From Staphylococcus roterodami (lineage in GTDB: Bacteria > Bacillota > Bacilli > Staphylococcales > Staphylococcaceae), in assembly GCA_022493055.1 (NCBI GenBank), contig CP092781.1:1302001-1366000 (forward strand): a DNA stretch of 64,000 nucleotides. The letters run 5' to 3'. Each line of letters begins with the position of its first letter. The stretch's first letter is position 1. The notes beneath the pieces are model-generated. The model had not been told where the DNA came from. It saw only the letters and a list, made by a program, of their open reading frames with translations, and searched no databases. Shown here in pieces: positions 20,559 to 33,691 of this stretch. Made by a program: the position numbers and the translations under genes.

Positions 20559-20727
20559 CCCAACTTGCATTGCCTGTTGAATTTCTTTCCGAAATTCTCT
20601 TTGTTGGGGCCCACCCCAACTTGCATTGCCTGTTGAATTTCTTTTCGAAATTCTCTTTGTTGGGGCCCACCCCAACTTGCACATTATTGTAAGCTGACTT
20701 TCAGCCAGCTTCTTTGTTGGGGCCCCG
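20559..20727. repeat. STAR-type GC-rich repeat cluster (three units)
   Basis: The core TTTGTTGGGGCCC occurs three times (20600-20612, 20656-20668, 20713-20725), spaced 56 and 57 bases. It is embedded in units starting CCCAACTTGC at 20559, 20615 and 20671. The first two 56-base units are almost identical, with one change; the third has a different middle part. The core matches the Staphylococcus aureus repeat (STAR) consensus. These repeats are intergenic, GC-rich against an AT-rich background and variable in copy number between strains. Their function is unknown. Confidence 0.9.
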
Positions 20728-20887
20728 ACTAGAATCGCAACACGCTTGTTTCATGTGCATTTTCATTCTATCAACTACTGCCAATATAACATTTTAGAGT
20801 CTAGGAGATAGATTTATGTCCCTAACTCAAATTTTTCTAATAAAAACTAAAGTATAGTTGAATTTTAAGTTAAAATAATTGTTTTTG

Positions 20888-20934
20888 CAAAAATAAAATA
20901 ATCCATCAGCTGCAAAATTTTATGCAATGATGGA
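20888..20934 (-). terminator. plsY terminator
   Basis: The stem TCCATCAGCTGCAAAA / TTTTATGCAATGATGGA, with A-rich sequence on its left, gives a hairpin followed by a T-rich tail on the minus strand. Confidence 0.8.
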
Positions 20935-20951
20935 CTACTGTCAAAAAATTG

Positions 20952-21560
20952 TTACATCCATTTAATTTTAGGTTCTTCGCCTCTGAAAATCCTTGCAATA
21001 TTAGAACGATGTCTAATGATTAAGATTATTGAAACAAGGAAACTAACGACTAGTAAAATATAGTCTTGAATAATGAGTGAACCAATAACACAACAAATTG
21101 CTGCCACAATACTTGCTAATGAAACGTATTTAAAAATCTTCAGTACTACAAAGAAGATGATTGCAAGTATAAGTAAAAGTATTGGATTAACACCTAATAC
21201 GACACCAGCACTTGTTGCAACTGCTTTGCCACCTTGGAATTTTAAATAAATTGGATAAACGTGCCCAAGAATGGCGAATAAGCCAACGATTAAGCCGTTT
21301 GTGAAAAAAGTACTAATAGGGCCATCAGCATGAACCGGTAACCAAAGAGGGAAGAAAACTGTAATAAACCCTTTAAAAATATCTAAAAATGTTACCAAGA
21401 ATCCTGCAGGACGACCTAATACTCTAAAGCTATTAGTAGCGCCAGTATTACCACTACCAAATTGTCTTATATCTTTTTTGAAAAATACTTTTCCAATTAC
21501 AAACCCACTTGGGAATGCACCAATAAGATAACTTAGTAGTAACATGACGATTATCATCAT
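20952..21560 (-). CDS. plsY: Glycerol-3-phosphate acyltransferase PlsY (202 aa)
   Basis: PlsY transfers the acyl group from acyl-phosphate to glycerol-3-phosphate, the first membrane step of phospholipid synthesis in Gram-positive bacteria. The protein has five or more membrane helices and the family motifs in order: [29 protein letters not shown] (phosphate-binding loop), and [18 protein letters not shown] with the catalytic His region. The length is normal. It is divergent from parE, an order shared with B. subtilis (plsY next to parEC). Confidence 0.97.
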   Translation of the reverse strand: MMIIVMLLLSYLIGAFPSGFVIGKVFFKKDIRQFGSGNTGATNSFRVLGRPAGFLVTFLDIFKGFITVFFPLWLPVHADGPISTFFTNGLIVGLFAILGHVYPIYLKFQGGKAVATSAGVVLGVNPILLLILAIIFFVVLKIFKYVSLASIVAAICCVIGSLIIQDYILLVVSFLVSIILIIRHRSNIARIFRGEEPKIKWM

Positions 21561-21672
21561 AAATATTACACATCCTTTAATATCTTAGGACTATTTTATC
21601 ATATTCATTTAAATTACGGCTAAAAATTTTAAAAACTGAAATTAATATAGGCAATTAAGCTAAGAAAGTTAA

Positions 21673-23756
<2,084 letters not shown>

Positions 23757-23757
<1 letters not shown>

Positions 23758-26159
23758 TGAGTGAAGTAATTCAAGATTTATCACTTGAAGATGTTTTAGG
23801 TGATCGCTTCGGAAGATATAGTAAATATATTATTCAAGAGCGTGCATTGCCTGATGTCCGTGATGGCTTAAAGCCAGTACAACGTCGTATTTTATATGCA
23901 ATGTATTCAAGTGGTAATACACACGATAAAAATTTCCGTAAAAGTGCCAAAACAGTCGGTGATGTTATTGGTCAGTATCATCCACATGGAGACTCCTCAG
24001 TGTATGAAGCGATGGTTCGTTTAAGCCAAGACTGGAAATTACGTCATGTCCTAATAGAGATGCATGGTAATAATGGTAGTATTGATAATGATCCACCTGC
24101 AGCAATGCGTTATACAGAGGCTAAGTTGAGTCAGTTAGCAGAAGAATTATTGCGTGACATCAATAAGGAAACAGTTTCATTTGTTCCTAACTATGATGAT
24201 ACGACACTTGAACCAATGGTCTTACCGTCAAGATTTCCTAATTTATTAGTGAATGGTTCTACAGGTATTTCAGCTGGTTATGCTACTGATATCCCACCAC
24301 ATAATTTAGCTGAAGTGATTCAAGCAACTTTAAAATATATTGAAAATCCCGATATTACAGTGAGCCAATTAATGAAATATATTAAAGGGCCAGATTTTCC
24401 AACAGGTGGTATTATTCAAGGTATCGATGGAATTAAAAAAGCTTACGAGTCAGGTAAAGGTCGCATAATTGTACGTTCAAAAGTAGATGAAGAGACTTTG
24501 CGTAATGGTCGTAAACAATTAATTATTACGGAAATTCCTTATGAAGTGAATAAAAGTAGTTTAGTAAAACGCATTGATGAACTTCGTGCTGATAAAAAAG
24601 TTGATGGTATTGTTGAAGTTCGTGATGAGACAGACAGAACGGGTTTACGTATTGCTATCGAATTGAAAAAAGATGTTAATAGTGAATCTATAAAAAATTA
24701 TCTTTATAAGAATTCTGATTTACAGATTTCATACAATTTCAATATGGTTGCAATTAGTGATGGGCGTCCAAAATTAATGGGCATTCGTCAAATAATAGAT
24801 AGTTATTTAAATCATCAAATTGAAGTGGTAGCAAATAGAACAAAATTTGAATTAGATAATGCCGAAAAACGTATGCATATTGTTGAAGGTTTAATCAAAG
24901 CATTATCAATCTTAGATCAAGTGATTGAATTGATTCGTAGTTCTAAAAATAAGCGTGATGCTAAAGAAAACTTGATTGATGTTTATGACTTTACTGAAGA
25001 ACAAGCTGAAGCTATTGTGATGTTACAATTGTATCGTTTAACGAACACAGATATCGTTGCTTTACAAGAAGAGCATAAAGAGTTAGAAGCGTTAATTCAA
25101 CAATTACGTCATATTTTAGATAATCACGATGCATTATTAAATGTTATTAAAGAGGAACTGACTGAAATTAAGAAAAAATTCAAATCTGAGCGTCTATCAT
25201 TGATTGAAGCTGAAATAGCTGAAATTAAAATTGATAAAGAAGTTATGGTTCCGAGTGAAGAAGTTATATTAAGTATGACGCGTCATGGATACATTAAACG
25301 TACATCAGTGAGAAGTTTTAATGCTAGTGGTGTAGCTGAAATTGGCTTAAAAGATGGCGATAGTTTACTCAAACATCAAGAGGTAAATACGCAAGATACT
25401 GTATTAGTGTTTACAAATAAAGGTCGTTATCTATTTATACCAGTTCATAAATTAGCAGATATTCGTTGGAAAGAATTAGGACAACATGTATCACAAATTG
25501 TTCCAATAGAAGAAGATGAAATGGTTATTAATGTCTTTAATGAAAAAGACTTTAATACAAATGCATTTTATGTGTTTGCTACTCAAAATGGTATGATTAA
25601 GAAAAGTACAGTACCTCAATTTAAAACAACACGCTATAATAAACCATTAGTAGCTACGAAACTTAAAGATGGTGATGAGTTAATTAGTGTGATGCGTTTT
25701 GATAAAGATCAGTTAATCACAGTCATTACCAATAAAGGTATGTCGCTTACTTACAATACTAGTGAATTATCTGATACGGGATTGAGAGCTGCAGGTGTAA
25801 AATCTATTAATCTTAAAGATGAAGATTATGTTGTTATGACAGAAGGTATTTCTGAAAATGACAGTATTTTAATGGCTACTCAGCGTGGCTCTTTAAAACG
25901 TATAGGTTTTAAAGTTTTACAAGTTGCTAAGCGAGCTCAAAGAGGATTAACTTTATTGAAAGAATTAAAGAAAAATCCTCACCGTATAGTTGCTGCACAT
26001 GTTGTAACAAAAGAGCATAATCAATATACTTTGTATTCAAAAGCGAATGAAGAACACGGTTTAGTTAATGATATTCACAAATCTGAACAATATACTAACG
26101 GCTCATTCATTGTAGATACAGATGATTTTGGAATAGTAACCGATATGTATATTGATTAA
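23757..26159 (+). CDS. parC: DNA topoisomerase IV subunit A (800 aa)
   Basis: ParC is the DNA-breaking subunit of topoisomerase IV. The catalytic Tyr119 is in [11 protein letters not shown]. The quinolone-resistance region reads [12 protein letters not shown] with Ser80 and Glu84, the susceptible form. A C-terminal beta-pinwheel follows (repeated blades such as [33 protein letters not shown]). It begins with GTG, whose first base is the last base of the parE stop, so translation is coupled, and a GAGGAGG ribosome site lies in the end of parE. It is cotranscribed with parE and likely SOS-inducible. Confidence 0.98.
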
Positions 26160-26221
26160 AAACTATATGCAATTATTAAATTAAATGATAAAATACAGTA
26201 ATGTTAAATTTTGACTAAATT

Positions 26222-26303
26222 CAAGGGATTTATATTAAATGCTGACCAATAGCTCATCGTTAAATAAACGATATGCTTTGACCAAACTAATATAAATCTC
26301 TTG
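26222..26303 (+). ncRNA. Structured element (16-bp closing stem) between parC and alsT
   Basis: CAAGGGATTTATATTA at 26222-26237 pairs with TAATATAAATCTCTTG at 26288-26303 with only one non-Watson-Crick position. The 50-base interior holds a further hairpin, ATCGTT..AACGAT (about 26256-26272). There is no T run after the stem, so it is not a simple terminator. It lies about 100 bases before alsT and may be a leader structure, an RNase III site or part of a small RNA. I do not recognise a riboswitch class. Confidence 0.45.
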
Positions 26304-26409
26304 TATTGTATAAGAAATGATGGTGTATCTCTATATTTACTGAATGTTTCAATTTGTTCTAAATTTATGGAAGATACATGATTCATGTAGAGGATGCGAG
26401 GGGTTTATT

Positions 26410-27870
26410 TTGAAAGATTTCGATAGTTTAATTCCTGGATGGTTTAAAGAATTTGTCCATGTCGGTACTGATTTAATATGGTCTCAATATTTAATTGGGT
26501 TGTTACTGACTGCTGGATTCTTCTTTACAATAAGTTCTAAATTCGTACAATTGCGTATGTTACCTGAAATGTTTAGAGCACTGGTAGAACGTCCAGAAAC
26601 ATTAGAAGATGGTAAGAAAGGTATTTCTCCATTCCAAGCATTTGCTATAAGTGCTGGTTCAAGAGTAGGTACTGGTAATATTGCTGGTGTTGCGACTGCT
26701 ATTGTATTAGGTGGTCCAGGTGCAGTATTTTGGATGTGGGTGATTGCTTTTATAGGTGCCGCAAGTGCATTTATTGAAGCAACTTTAGCACAGGTATATA
26801 AAGTTCATGACAAAGATGGCGGATTCCGTGGTGGACCTGCTTACTATATTACAAAAGGTTTAAACCAAAAATGGTTAGGTATTGTATTTGCAATATTAAT
26901 TACAATTACATTTGCATTCGTATTCAATACAGTGCAATCGAATACAATTGCTGAATCATTAAACACACAATACAATATTAGTCCTGTTGTTACAGGTATC
27001 ATTTTAGCTATTGTAACTGCTATTATTATTTTTGGTGGTGTTCGTAGTATTGCTACATTATCATCATTAATTGTTCCTATTATGGCTATTATTTACATAG
27101 GTATGGTTTTAGTTATTTTATTATTTAACTTAGATCAAATCGTTCCTATGATTGGTACGATTGTAAAAAGTGCGTTTGGAATTGAACAAGTAACAGGCGG
27201 TGCCATTGGTGCTGCTGTATTGCAAGGTATTAAACGTGGTTTGTTCTCAAACGAAGCTGGTATGGGTTCTGCACCAAATGCAGCTGCAACTGCTGCCGTA
27301 CCACACCCAGTTAAGCAAGGTTTGATTCAATCATTAGGTGTATTCTTTGATACTATGTTAGTTTGTACTGCCACTGCCATTATGATCTTACTGTATTCTG
27401 GATTGAAATTTGGCGCTGGTGCACCTCAAGGTGTAGCTGTGACACAATCAGCACTTAATGAACATTTAGGCTCTGCTGGTGGTATTTTCTTAACAATTGC
27501 AGTTACTTTATTTGCATTTTCATCTGTAGTAGGTAACTACTATTATGGCCAATCAAATATCGAGTTTTTATCAACAAATCGAATGGTATTATTTATCTTT
27601 AGATGCCTCGTTGTAGTATTAGTATTTATCGGAGCAGTTGTGAAAACAGAAACTGTATGGAATACAGCAGATTTATTCATGGGCTTAATGGCAATTGTAA
27701 ATATTATTTCCATTATAGGCTTGTCCAATGTAGCATTCGCATTAATGAAAGATTATCAACAGCAGAAAAAAGAGGGCAAGAATCCTGTCTTTAAACCTGA
27801 AAACTTAGAAATCAACTTATTTGGCATTAGTGCTTGGGGTGCTAATAATAAGAAAAAAATAGATAAATAA
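26410..27870 (+). CDS. alsT: Sodium:amino acid (alanine/glycine/glutamine) symporter AlsT (486 aa)
   Basis: This is an AGCS family carrier that imports small neutral amino acids with sodium; glutamine has been reported as a substrate in S. aureus. It has about 11 membrane helices. The family signature AGSRVGTGNIAGVATAI is near residue 80, and SNEAGMGSAPNAAATA lies mid-protein. The start is TTG 26410 behind GAGGGGT; longer in-frame starts upstream have no ribosome site. An unusual stem structure precedes the gene at 26222-26303. It ends in a clear terminator. Confidence 0.93.
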   Translation: MKDFDSLIPGWFKEFVHVGTDLIWSQYLIGLLLTAGFFFTISSKFVQLRMLPEMFRALVERPETLEDGKKGISPFQAFAISAGSRVGTGNIAGVATAIVLGGPGAVFWMWVIAFIGAASAFIEATLAQVYKVHDKDGGFRGGPAYYITKGLNQKWLGIVFAILITITFAFVFNTVQSNTIAESLNTQYNISPVVTGIILAIVTAIIIFGGVRSIATLSSLIVPIMAIIYIGMVLVILLFNLDQIVPMIGTIVKSAFGIEQVTGGAIGAAVLQGIKRGLFSNEAGMGSAPNAAATAAVPHPVKQGLIQSLGVFFDTMLVCTATAIMILLYSGLKFGAGAPQGVAVTQSALNEHLGSAGGIFLTIAVTLFAFSSVVGNYYYGQSNIEFLSTNRMVLFIFRCLVVVLVFIGAVVKTETVWNTADLFMGLMAIVNIISIIGLSNVAFALMKDYQQQKKEGKNPVFKPENLEINLFGISAWGANNKKKIDK

Positions 27871-27906
27871 GCATTTCAAGAGTAATATTTTAATTTTAAA
27901 CTAATT

Positions 27907-27952
27907 AAAAATCCCGGATTTTCAAGTATAAATGAAAATTTCGGGATTTTTT
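27907..27952 (+). terminator. alsT terminator
   Basis: The stem AAAATCCCG..TTTTCA / TGAAAA..CGGGATTTT is followed by a T run, 37 bases after alsT. Confidence 0.9.
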
Positions 27953-28389
27953 CTTTTTATGTTAATTGCTCTCAATATACTATATTAGTAATTCTGTACT
28001 TGAAGTTACTATACTCAGGTATTTCTTTGGAAAATCAATTTTTAAATAGAGTGAGTTGATTGAGTAAAATACAACGGATGGTTCTTGTTATTTTGGTATT
28101 CGATAAATATATCAAATGTCATTGCATAAAATTATTTTTCAAAGCATATTAGAATTTAATAGTGCATTTTAGTTTGTATTATAAGTTAATTCAGCTACTA
28201 TGAAAATAAATAGAGAAATATATGATACATTATACGTAATATCAATGACACAGTTTATTAAACTATTGGAACATCGAAGATTAATTAAGATGAATTATTT
28301 GGAATGGGCGTGTAATTGAGGGCAAGTTTTTAATTGAAAATGCTTTTATATTAGTCATTTCCAATATATAATCTTAATAATAGAAAAAT
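27953..28389. other. AT-rich intergenic stretch before glcT
   Basis: About 440 AT-rich bases with only short open frames lacking ribosome sites. I see no convincing hairpin, repeat or RNA motif. The glcT promoter must lie near the right end, where TATAAT-like sequence occurs around 28367-28372. Confidence 0.4.
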
Positions 28390-28400
28390 AGGTGATGATA

Positions 28401-29252
28401 ATGGGAGAGTATATTGTAACAAAGACATTGAATAATAATGTCGTAGTATGTACAAACGATGGTCAAGAAGTTATCTTGATTGGTAAAGGTATTGGTTTTA
28501 ACAAAAAAGAGGGAATGGTGTTAAATAATCAATCTATTACAATCGATAAAATTTATAAACTTGAAAGTGAGCAACAAAAAGAACATTATAAAAGTTTAGT
28601 TGAAATTGCTGACGACAATGTTTTACAAGTTATTATTGAGTCATTAAATTTTATTTCAAATACAGCAATGAATGTCGATTCGAAGCAACTTGTTGTGTCA
28701 TTAACAGACCATATTATTTTTGCATACAAGCGTATAAAGCAAAATCAAGTCATTAGTAATCCATTTGTTATGGAAACTAAACAATTATATAGCGAAGCTT
28801 ATCATATTGCTAAACAAGTTATTGATCAATTAAATGCTGCCTTAGATGTACATTTTCCAGAAGATGAAATTGGATTTATCGCATTGCATATTGCATCTAA
28901 TACTGAAGATTTATCTATGCGAGAGATGACATTAATTAACGATTTGATTAAAAGAAGTATAGGTATCATTGAATCAGACTTAGTGACCACCGTAGATAAA
29001 CAATCACTTCAATATCAACGTTTTATTAGGCATGTGCAATTTTTAATTAGACGTTTAAGAAGAAAAGAATATATTCATGCACAAGATGATTTTGTGTCAA
29101 TGATTAAAAATCATTATCCGATTTGCTATAATACTGCTTTTAAAATTTTAACAATGATTCAAAAGCAGTTTGATGTTCATATTAGTGAATCAGAAATTAT
29201 ATATTTAACTTTACACATTCATCATTTTGAAGCCAAGATTAATCAGTCATAA
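28401..29252 (+). CDS. glcT: Transcription antiterminator GlcT, BglG family (283 aa)
   Basis: GlcT binds an RNA antiterminator upstream of the glucose PTS gene and prevents termination when glucose is present. The N-terminal co-antiterminator RNA-binding domain (GEYIVTKTLNNNVVVC, GKGIGFNKKEG) covers about residues 1-57. Two PTS regulation domains follow, with conserved His residues in LTDHIIFAYKR and FIALHIASNTE (PRD1), then FIRHVQFLIRR and YLTLHIHHFE (PRD2). ATG 28401 is preceded by AGGTGAT; an in-frame GTG at 28392 overlaps it. The target ptsG gene is not in this window. Confidence 0.94.
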   Translation: MGEYIVTKTLNNNVVVCTNDGQEVILIGKGIGFNKKEGMVLNNQSITIDKIYKLESEQQKEHYKSLVEIADDNVLQVIIESLNFISNTAMNVDSKQLVVSLTDHIIFAYKRIKQNQVISNPFVMETKQLYSEAYHIAKQVIDQLNAALDVHFPEDEIGFIALHIASNTEDLSMREMTLINDLIKRSIGIIESDLVTTVDKQSLQYQRFIRHVQFLIRRLRRKEYIHAQDDFVSMIKNHYPICYNTAFKILTMIQKQFDVHISESEIIYLTLHIHHFEAKINQS

Positions 29253-29386
29253 AAAGCGTGTTATACGTACGTTTCATTACTTTAAAGCATATTTATATGG
29301 TATGATTAATATTAGTAATTTTACATAAGGAGACAGTTGATTTAACAACTAACTTATGAATATTTCAAGTGGTGGTGAATATTTAA

Positions 29387-30595
29387 TTGACTGAAAATGA
29401 TAAAAATATTAGAAAGAATTTTTTGAAATTTACCGAATCGCGGTATATGAAGTTTATTGGTGGAAATGATTTAGTTTTCTCATTAATTGCTTTAGTATTA
29501 CTTGGTATCGTTATTTTTATCTTTGAAAAAGTATCATATGTATTTGATCCTTTTATCATAGTTTTTAAAACGATAGCAGCACCTATTATAGTGTCTTTAA
29601 TACTATTTTATTTGTTTAACCCAATTGTGAACTTAATGGAACGTTATAGAATTCCTAGAGTTGCAGGGATTTCAATTATTTATTTAGCTGTAGTGGGAAT
29701 TATTACGCTAATTGTTAATTTGCTAATTCCAATTATTGGTTCTCAAGTTGATAGTTTAGTTAAAAATTCACCGCATTATTTAGAAAAATTAATTAATTCT
29801 ATTGATAAGATAGCTAATAATACATTTTTCTCATCTTATTATAGTCAAATTAATGATTGGTTAAATTCATTGCCGAAAAAGATACCGTCAATGCTTAGTG
29901 AGTTTACTGATGGTTTTGGCTCTAAAATTGCAACGTTTGCTGAAACAATCGCCAATATTGGTGTTGTGATTGTTACTACACCATTTGTATTATTCTTTAT
30001 GCTTAAAGATGGACATCATTTCAAAGAATTTTCAACGAATATTATGCCTCCTAAATTTAGAAAAGATTTCCATGATTTGCTTGAAAAGATGAGTGTTCAA
30101 GTAGGTTCATATATTCAAGGACAAATTATTGTCTCATTCTGTATAGGTATATTATTATTTATTGGCTACTCAGTTATCGGATTGAAATATAGCTTAGTTT
30201 TAGCTAGTATCGCAGCTGTTACTAGTGTTGTTCCATATTTAGGTCCGACAATCGCAATATCACCAGCCATTGTTATTGCTGCTATTACTTCACCTTGGAT
30301 GCTTTTAAAATTAGCTGTTGTTTGGACTTTAGTGCAATTTGTTGAAGGACATTTTATTTCTCCAAACATTATGGGTAAAACGCTTAAAATTCATCCGCTT
30401 ACAATTATTTTCATATTATTATGTGCAGGTAAGTTATTAGGAATTGTTGGTGTTATTTTAGGTATTCCTGGATATGCAATTTTAAAAGTATTAGTAACAC
30501 ATTTGTTCCAATTATTTAAACGACGTTATAATCGTTTTTATGGTAATGATGTAGGTGAGTATGATATTAAAGAAAGTAACAAAATAGTTGAATAA
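29387..30595 (+). CDS. AI-2E family transporter (PerM-like, 402 aa)
   Basis: This is a polytopic membrane protein of the AI-2E/UPF0118 family, named for AI-2 export in E. coli but including transporters of quite different substrates such as sodium-proton antiporters. It has an N-terminal membrane pair, a middle amphipathic segment (residues about 110-190), and a C-terminal membrane block with the family's conserved VPYLGPTIAISPA and VEGHFISPNIMGK. The start is TTG 29387 with GTGGTGG upstream; no better start is visible. The substrate in staphylococci cannot be told from sequence. Confidence 0.88.
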   Translation: MTENDKNIRKNFLKFTESRYMKFIGGNDLVFSLIALVLLGIVIFIFEKVSYVFDPFIIVFKTIAAPIIVSLILFYLFNPIVNLMERYRIPRVAGISIIYLAVVGIITLIVNLLIPIIGSQVDSLVKNSPHYLEKLINSIDKIANNTFFSSYYSQINDWLNSLPKKIPSMLSEFTDGFGSKIATFAETIANIGVVIVTTPFVLFFMLKDGHHFKEFSTNIMPPKFRKDFHDLLEKMSVQVGSYIQGQIIVSFCIGILLFIGYSVIGLKYSLVLASIAAVTSVVPYLGPTIAISPAIVIAAITSPWMLLKLAVVWTLVQFVEGHFISPNIMGKTLKIHPLTIIFILLCAGKLLGIVGVILGIPGYAILKVLVTHLFQLFKRRYNRFYGNDVGEYDIKESNKIVE

Positions 30596-30602
30596 CTTAT
30601 TA

Positions 30603-30636
30603 AATACCAATAGACATATGTTTGTTGGTATTTTTT
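30603..30636 (+). terminator. Terminator after the AI-2E family gene
   Basis: The stem AATACCAA / TTGGTATT is followed by a run of T residues, immediately after the stop. Confidence 0.8.
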
Positions 30637-30647
30637 ATGGGTAACGT

Positions 30648-30665
30648 CATACTACTAGTAGTATG
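30648..30665. promoter_or_regulatory. Perfect 18-bp palindrome upstream of mprF
   Basis: CATACTACTAGTAGTATG is its own reverse complement (two 9-base arms with no spacer). It lies just after the AI-2E gene terminator and about 415 bases before mprF. It could be an operator; I cannot assign a regulator. The remaining intergenic sequence to 31080 is AT-rich, and I see nothing else in it. Confidence 0.4.
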
Positions 30666-31080
30666 TGACAATGTATTTGGTTTTAAATTTAGTTATGCAA
30701 ATATAGTAAAATATTTATGTGAAGTTTTAGTTAAATAAGCTATTTCATTTAATTTGAAAATACTAATCGTATAGATATTCTAGGTTACATTGGACAGAAT
30801 GTAATAAATGGAATTATTAATTCAATAAGAAAAAGCCATAATTTAAATATGATTAATCTGATTTTTTATAATTGTTGATTCATAAGATTCTTTATGTTAA
30901 ATATGAATCAGTGAAATAAAATATATAGATAACATATGAATATAGTGTATAAATAGTGCTATTATCGTTAGCAATATGACAAAAGTGTTATATAAATCAA
31001 AGGGAAATGATATGCTATTATTATGATTTATATGATATATTTTGATTTATAATAGAAATAATTAGAATTGATGTGAAAAA

Positions 31081-33603
31081 ATGAATCAGGAAGTTAAAAA
31101 CAAAATATTTTCAATCTTAAAAATTACGTTTGCTACAGCTTTATTTATTTTTGTAGTAATTACGTTGTATCGAGAGTTATCTGGTATTAACTTTAAAGAT
31201 ACATTGGTTGAATTTGGCAAAATCAACCGTATGTCCCTTGTATTACTATTTATTGGTGGTGGGGCATCGCTTGTCATTTTATCTATGTATGATGTGATTT
31301 TATCTAAAGCTTTAAAAATGGATATTTCTTTAGGAAAAGTTTTAAGAGTAAGTTATATCATTAATGCATTAAATGCGATTGTTGGATTTGGTGGATTTAT
31401 TGGTGCAGGCGTAAGAGCAATGGTTTACAAAAACTATACGCACGATAAGAAAAAATTAGTTCACTTTATATCATTAATACTAATTTCAATGTTAACGGGA
31501 TTAAGCTTGTTATCGTTATTAATTGTTTTCCACGTTTTCGATGCATCTTTAATTTTAGATAAAATTACGTGGGTGAGATGGGTATTATATGCAGTGTCAT
31601 TTTTCTTACCATTATTCATTATTTATTCAATGGTCAAACCACCAGATAAAAACAATCGTTTCGTTGGCCTATATTGTACAATCGTTTCATGTGTGGAATG
31701 GTTGGCGGCTGCAGTTGTATTATATTTCTGTGGTGTAATTGTTGATGCGCATGTATCATTTATGTCATTTATTGCAGTGTTTATTATTGCTGCATTATCT
31801 GGTTTAGTCAGCTTTATTCCAGGTGGTTTTGGTGCTTTTGACTTAGTTGTTTTATTAGGATTTAAAACATTAGGTGTACCGGAAGAAAAAGTATTATTAA
31901 TGCTATTACTTTACCGTTTTGCGTATTATTTTGTACCAGTAATCATCGCATTAATTTTATCATCATTTGAGTTTGGTACATCAGCTAAGAAATACATTGA
32001 AGGCTCTAAATACTTCATTCCTGCTAAGGATGTTACATCATTTATTATGTCATACCAAAAAGATATTATTACTAAAATTCCTTCATTATCATTAGCAATT
32101 TTAGTATTCTTCACAAGTATGATTTTCTTTGTAAACAATCTGACCATTGTTTATGATGCGTTATACGATGGTAATCATTTTACGTATTATCTTTTATTAG
32201 CAGTGCATACAAGTGCTTGTTTATTGCTTCTACTTAATGTTGTTGGTATTTATCAACAAAGTAGACGAGCTATTATATATGCAATGATTTCAATTTTATT
32301 AATTACTGTAGCGACGTTCTTTACGTATGCATCGTATATTTTAATTGCTTGGTTAGCGATTATCTTTATTTTACTTGTTGTAGCTTTCCGCAGAGCACGT
32401 AAATTAAAACGTCCAATTAGAATTAGAAATTTAGTCGCAATGCTTTTATTTAGCATATTTGTACTCTACATTAATCATATTTTTATAGCTGGAACATTTT
32501 ATGCTTTAGATGTGTATACGATTGAAATGCATACGTCTGTACTTAAATATTATTTCTGGATTACCATTTTAATTATTGCTTTAATCGTTGGCGCAATTGC
32601 ATGGCTATTTGATTATCAATTTAGCAAAGTGCGCATATCTTCTAACATTGAAGATTGTGAAGCGATTATTAATCAATACGGAGGAAATTATTTAAGTCAT
32701 TTAATTTATAGTGGAGATAAACAGTTTTTCACTAATGAAGATAAGACTGCATTTTTAATGTATCGATATAAAGCAAGTTCGTTAGTTGTTCTTGGTGATC
32801 CACTTGGTGATGAAAATGCATTTGATGAACTATTAGAAGCATTTTATAATTATGCGGAGTATTTAGGTTACGACGTTGTTTTCTATCAAGTAACGGATCA
32901 ACATATGCCGCTATACCATAATTTCGGAAATCAATTTTTCAAATTAGGTGAAGAAGCAATTATTGATTTAACTCAATTTTCAACTTCAGGTAAAAAGCGA
33001 CGTGGTTTTAGAGCAACATTAAATAAATTTGATGAGTTAAACATTTCATTTGAAATTATTGAACCTCCATTTAATACAGAATTTTTAAACGAACTTCAAC
33101 ATGTAAGTGATTTATGGTTAGATAATCGTCAAGAAATGCATTTCTCTGTTGGTCAATTTAATGAGGCTTATTTATCTAAAGCTCCAATTGGTGTGATGCG
33201 TAATGAAAATAATGAAGTCATCGCGTTTTGTAGTTTAATGCCAACATACTTTAACGATGCAATTTCAGTTGACTTGATCAGATGGTTACCTGACTTAGAT
33301 TTACCATTAATGGATGGTTTATACTTGCATATGTTACTTTGGAGCAAAGAACAAGGCTATACTAAATTTAATATGGGTATGGCAACCTTATCAAATGTTG
33401 GCCAGCTACATTACTCATATTTACGAGAACGACTTGCAGGTCGAGTGTTTGAACATTTTAATGGCCTATATCGTTTCCAAGGTTTACGTCGTTATAAATC
33501 GAAGTATAATCCAAACTGGGAACCACGCTTTTTAGTTTATCGTAAGGATAGCTCACTTTGGGAATCACTTTCTAAAGTAATGCGTGTTATACGTCATAAA
33601 TAA
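31081..33603 (+). CDS. mprF: Phosphatidylglycerol lysyltransferase / flippase MprF (840 aa)
   Basis: MprF attaches lysine from Lys-tRNA to phosphatidylglycerol and flips the product to the outer leaflet, giving resistance to cationic antimicrobial peptides and affecting daptomycin susceptibility. The N-terminal half is a flippase domain of about 14 membrane helices ([32 protein letters not shown]). The C-terminal cytosolic GNAT-like synthase domain spans about residues 510-840 ([36 protein letters not shown]). Leu826, a known daptomycin-associated position, is wild type. Scattered differences from reference S. aureus are present. The ribosome site is weak (TTGATGTGA). Confidence 0.98.
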   Translation: MNQEVKNKIFSILKITFATALFIFVVITLYRELSGINFKDTLVEFGKINRMSLVLLFIGGGASLVILSMYDVILSKALKMDISLGKVLRVSYIINALNAIVGFGGFIGAGVRAMVYKNYTHDKKKLVHFISLILISMLTGLSLLSLLIVFHVFDASLILDKITWVRWVLYAVSFFLPLFIIYSMVKPPDKNNRFVGLYCTIVSCVEWLAAAVVLYFCGVIVDAHVSFMSFIAVFIIAALSGLVSFIPGGFGAFDLVVLLGFKTLGVPEEKVLLMLLLYRFAYYFVPVIIALILSSFEFGTSAKKYIEGSKYFIPAKDVTSFIMSYQKDIITKIPSLSLAILVFFTSMIFFVNNLTIVYDALYDGNHFTYYLLLAVHTSACLLLLLNVVGIYQQSRRAIIYAMISILLITVATFFTYASYILIAWLAIIFILLVVAFRRARKLKRPIRIRNLVAMLLFSIFVLYINHIFIAGTFYALDVYTIEMHTSVLKYYFWITILIIALIVGAIAWLFDYQFSKVRISSNIEDCEAIINQYGGNYLSHLIYSGDKQFFTNEDKTAFLMYRYKASSLVVLGDPLGDENAFDELLEAFYNYAEYLGYDVVFYQVTDQHMPLYHNFGNQFFKLGEEAIIDLTQFSTSGKKRRGFRATLNKFDELNISFEIIEPPFNTEFLNELQHVSDLWLDNRQEMHFSVGQFNEAYLSKAPIGVMRNENNEVIAFCSLMPTYFNDAISVDLIRWLPDLDLPLMDGLYLHMLLWSKEQGYTKFNMGMATLSNVGQLHYSYLRERLAGRVFEHFNGLYRFQGLRRYKSKYNPNWEPRFLVYRKDSSLWESLSKVMRVIRHK

Positions 33604-33607
33604 TTAG

Positions 33608-33658
33608 AAATCCGAGTACTAAAAGCATTGAAATGCTGATAAAGTACTCGGATTTTTT
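33608..33658 (+). terminator. mprF terminator
   Basis: A strong 13-bp stem AAATCCGAGTACT / AGTACTCGGATTT with an inner AGCATT/AATGCT hairpin is followed by a T run. Confidence 0.92.
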
Positions 33659-33691
33659 ATGTTTTGTTGAAGTTTTATATTAATAGAAATA

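Noticed and set aside
20500..20682. 60-codon minus-strand frame across the STAR repeats
   Set aside because: It is only the translation of the tandem repeat units and overlaps the HesB-like gene start. It has no ribosome site and an internally repeated nonsense peptide.
26222..26303. Stem after parC as an ordinary terminator
   Set aside because: There is no T run on either side of the closing stem, so it was kept as an unexplained structured element instead.
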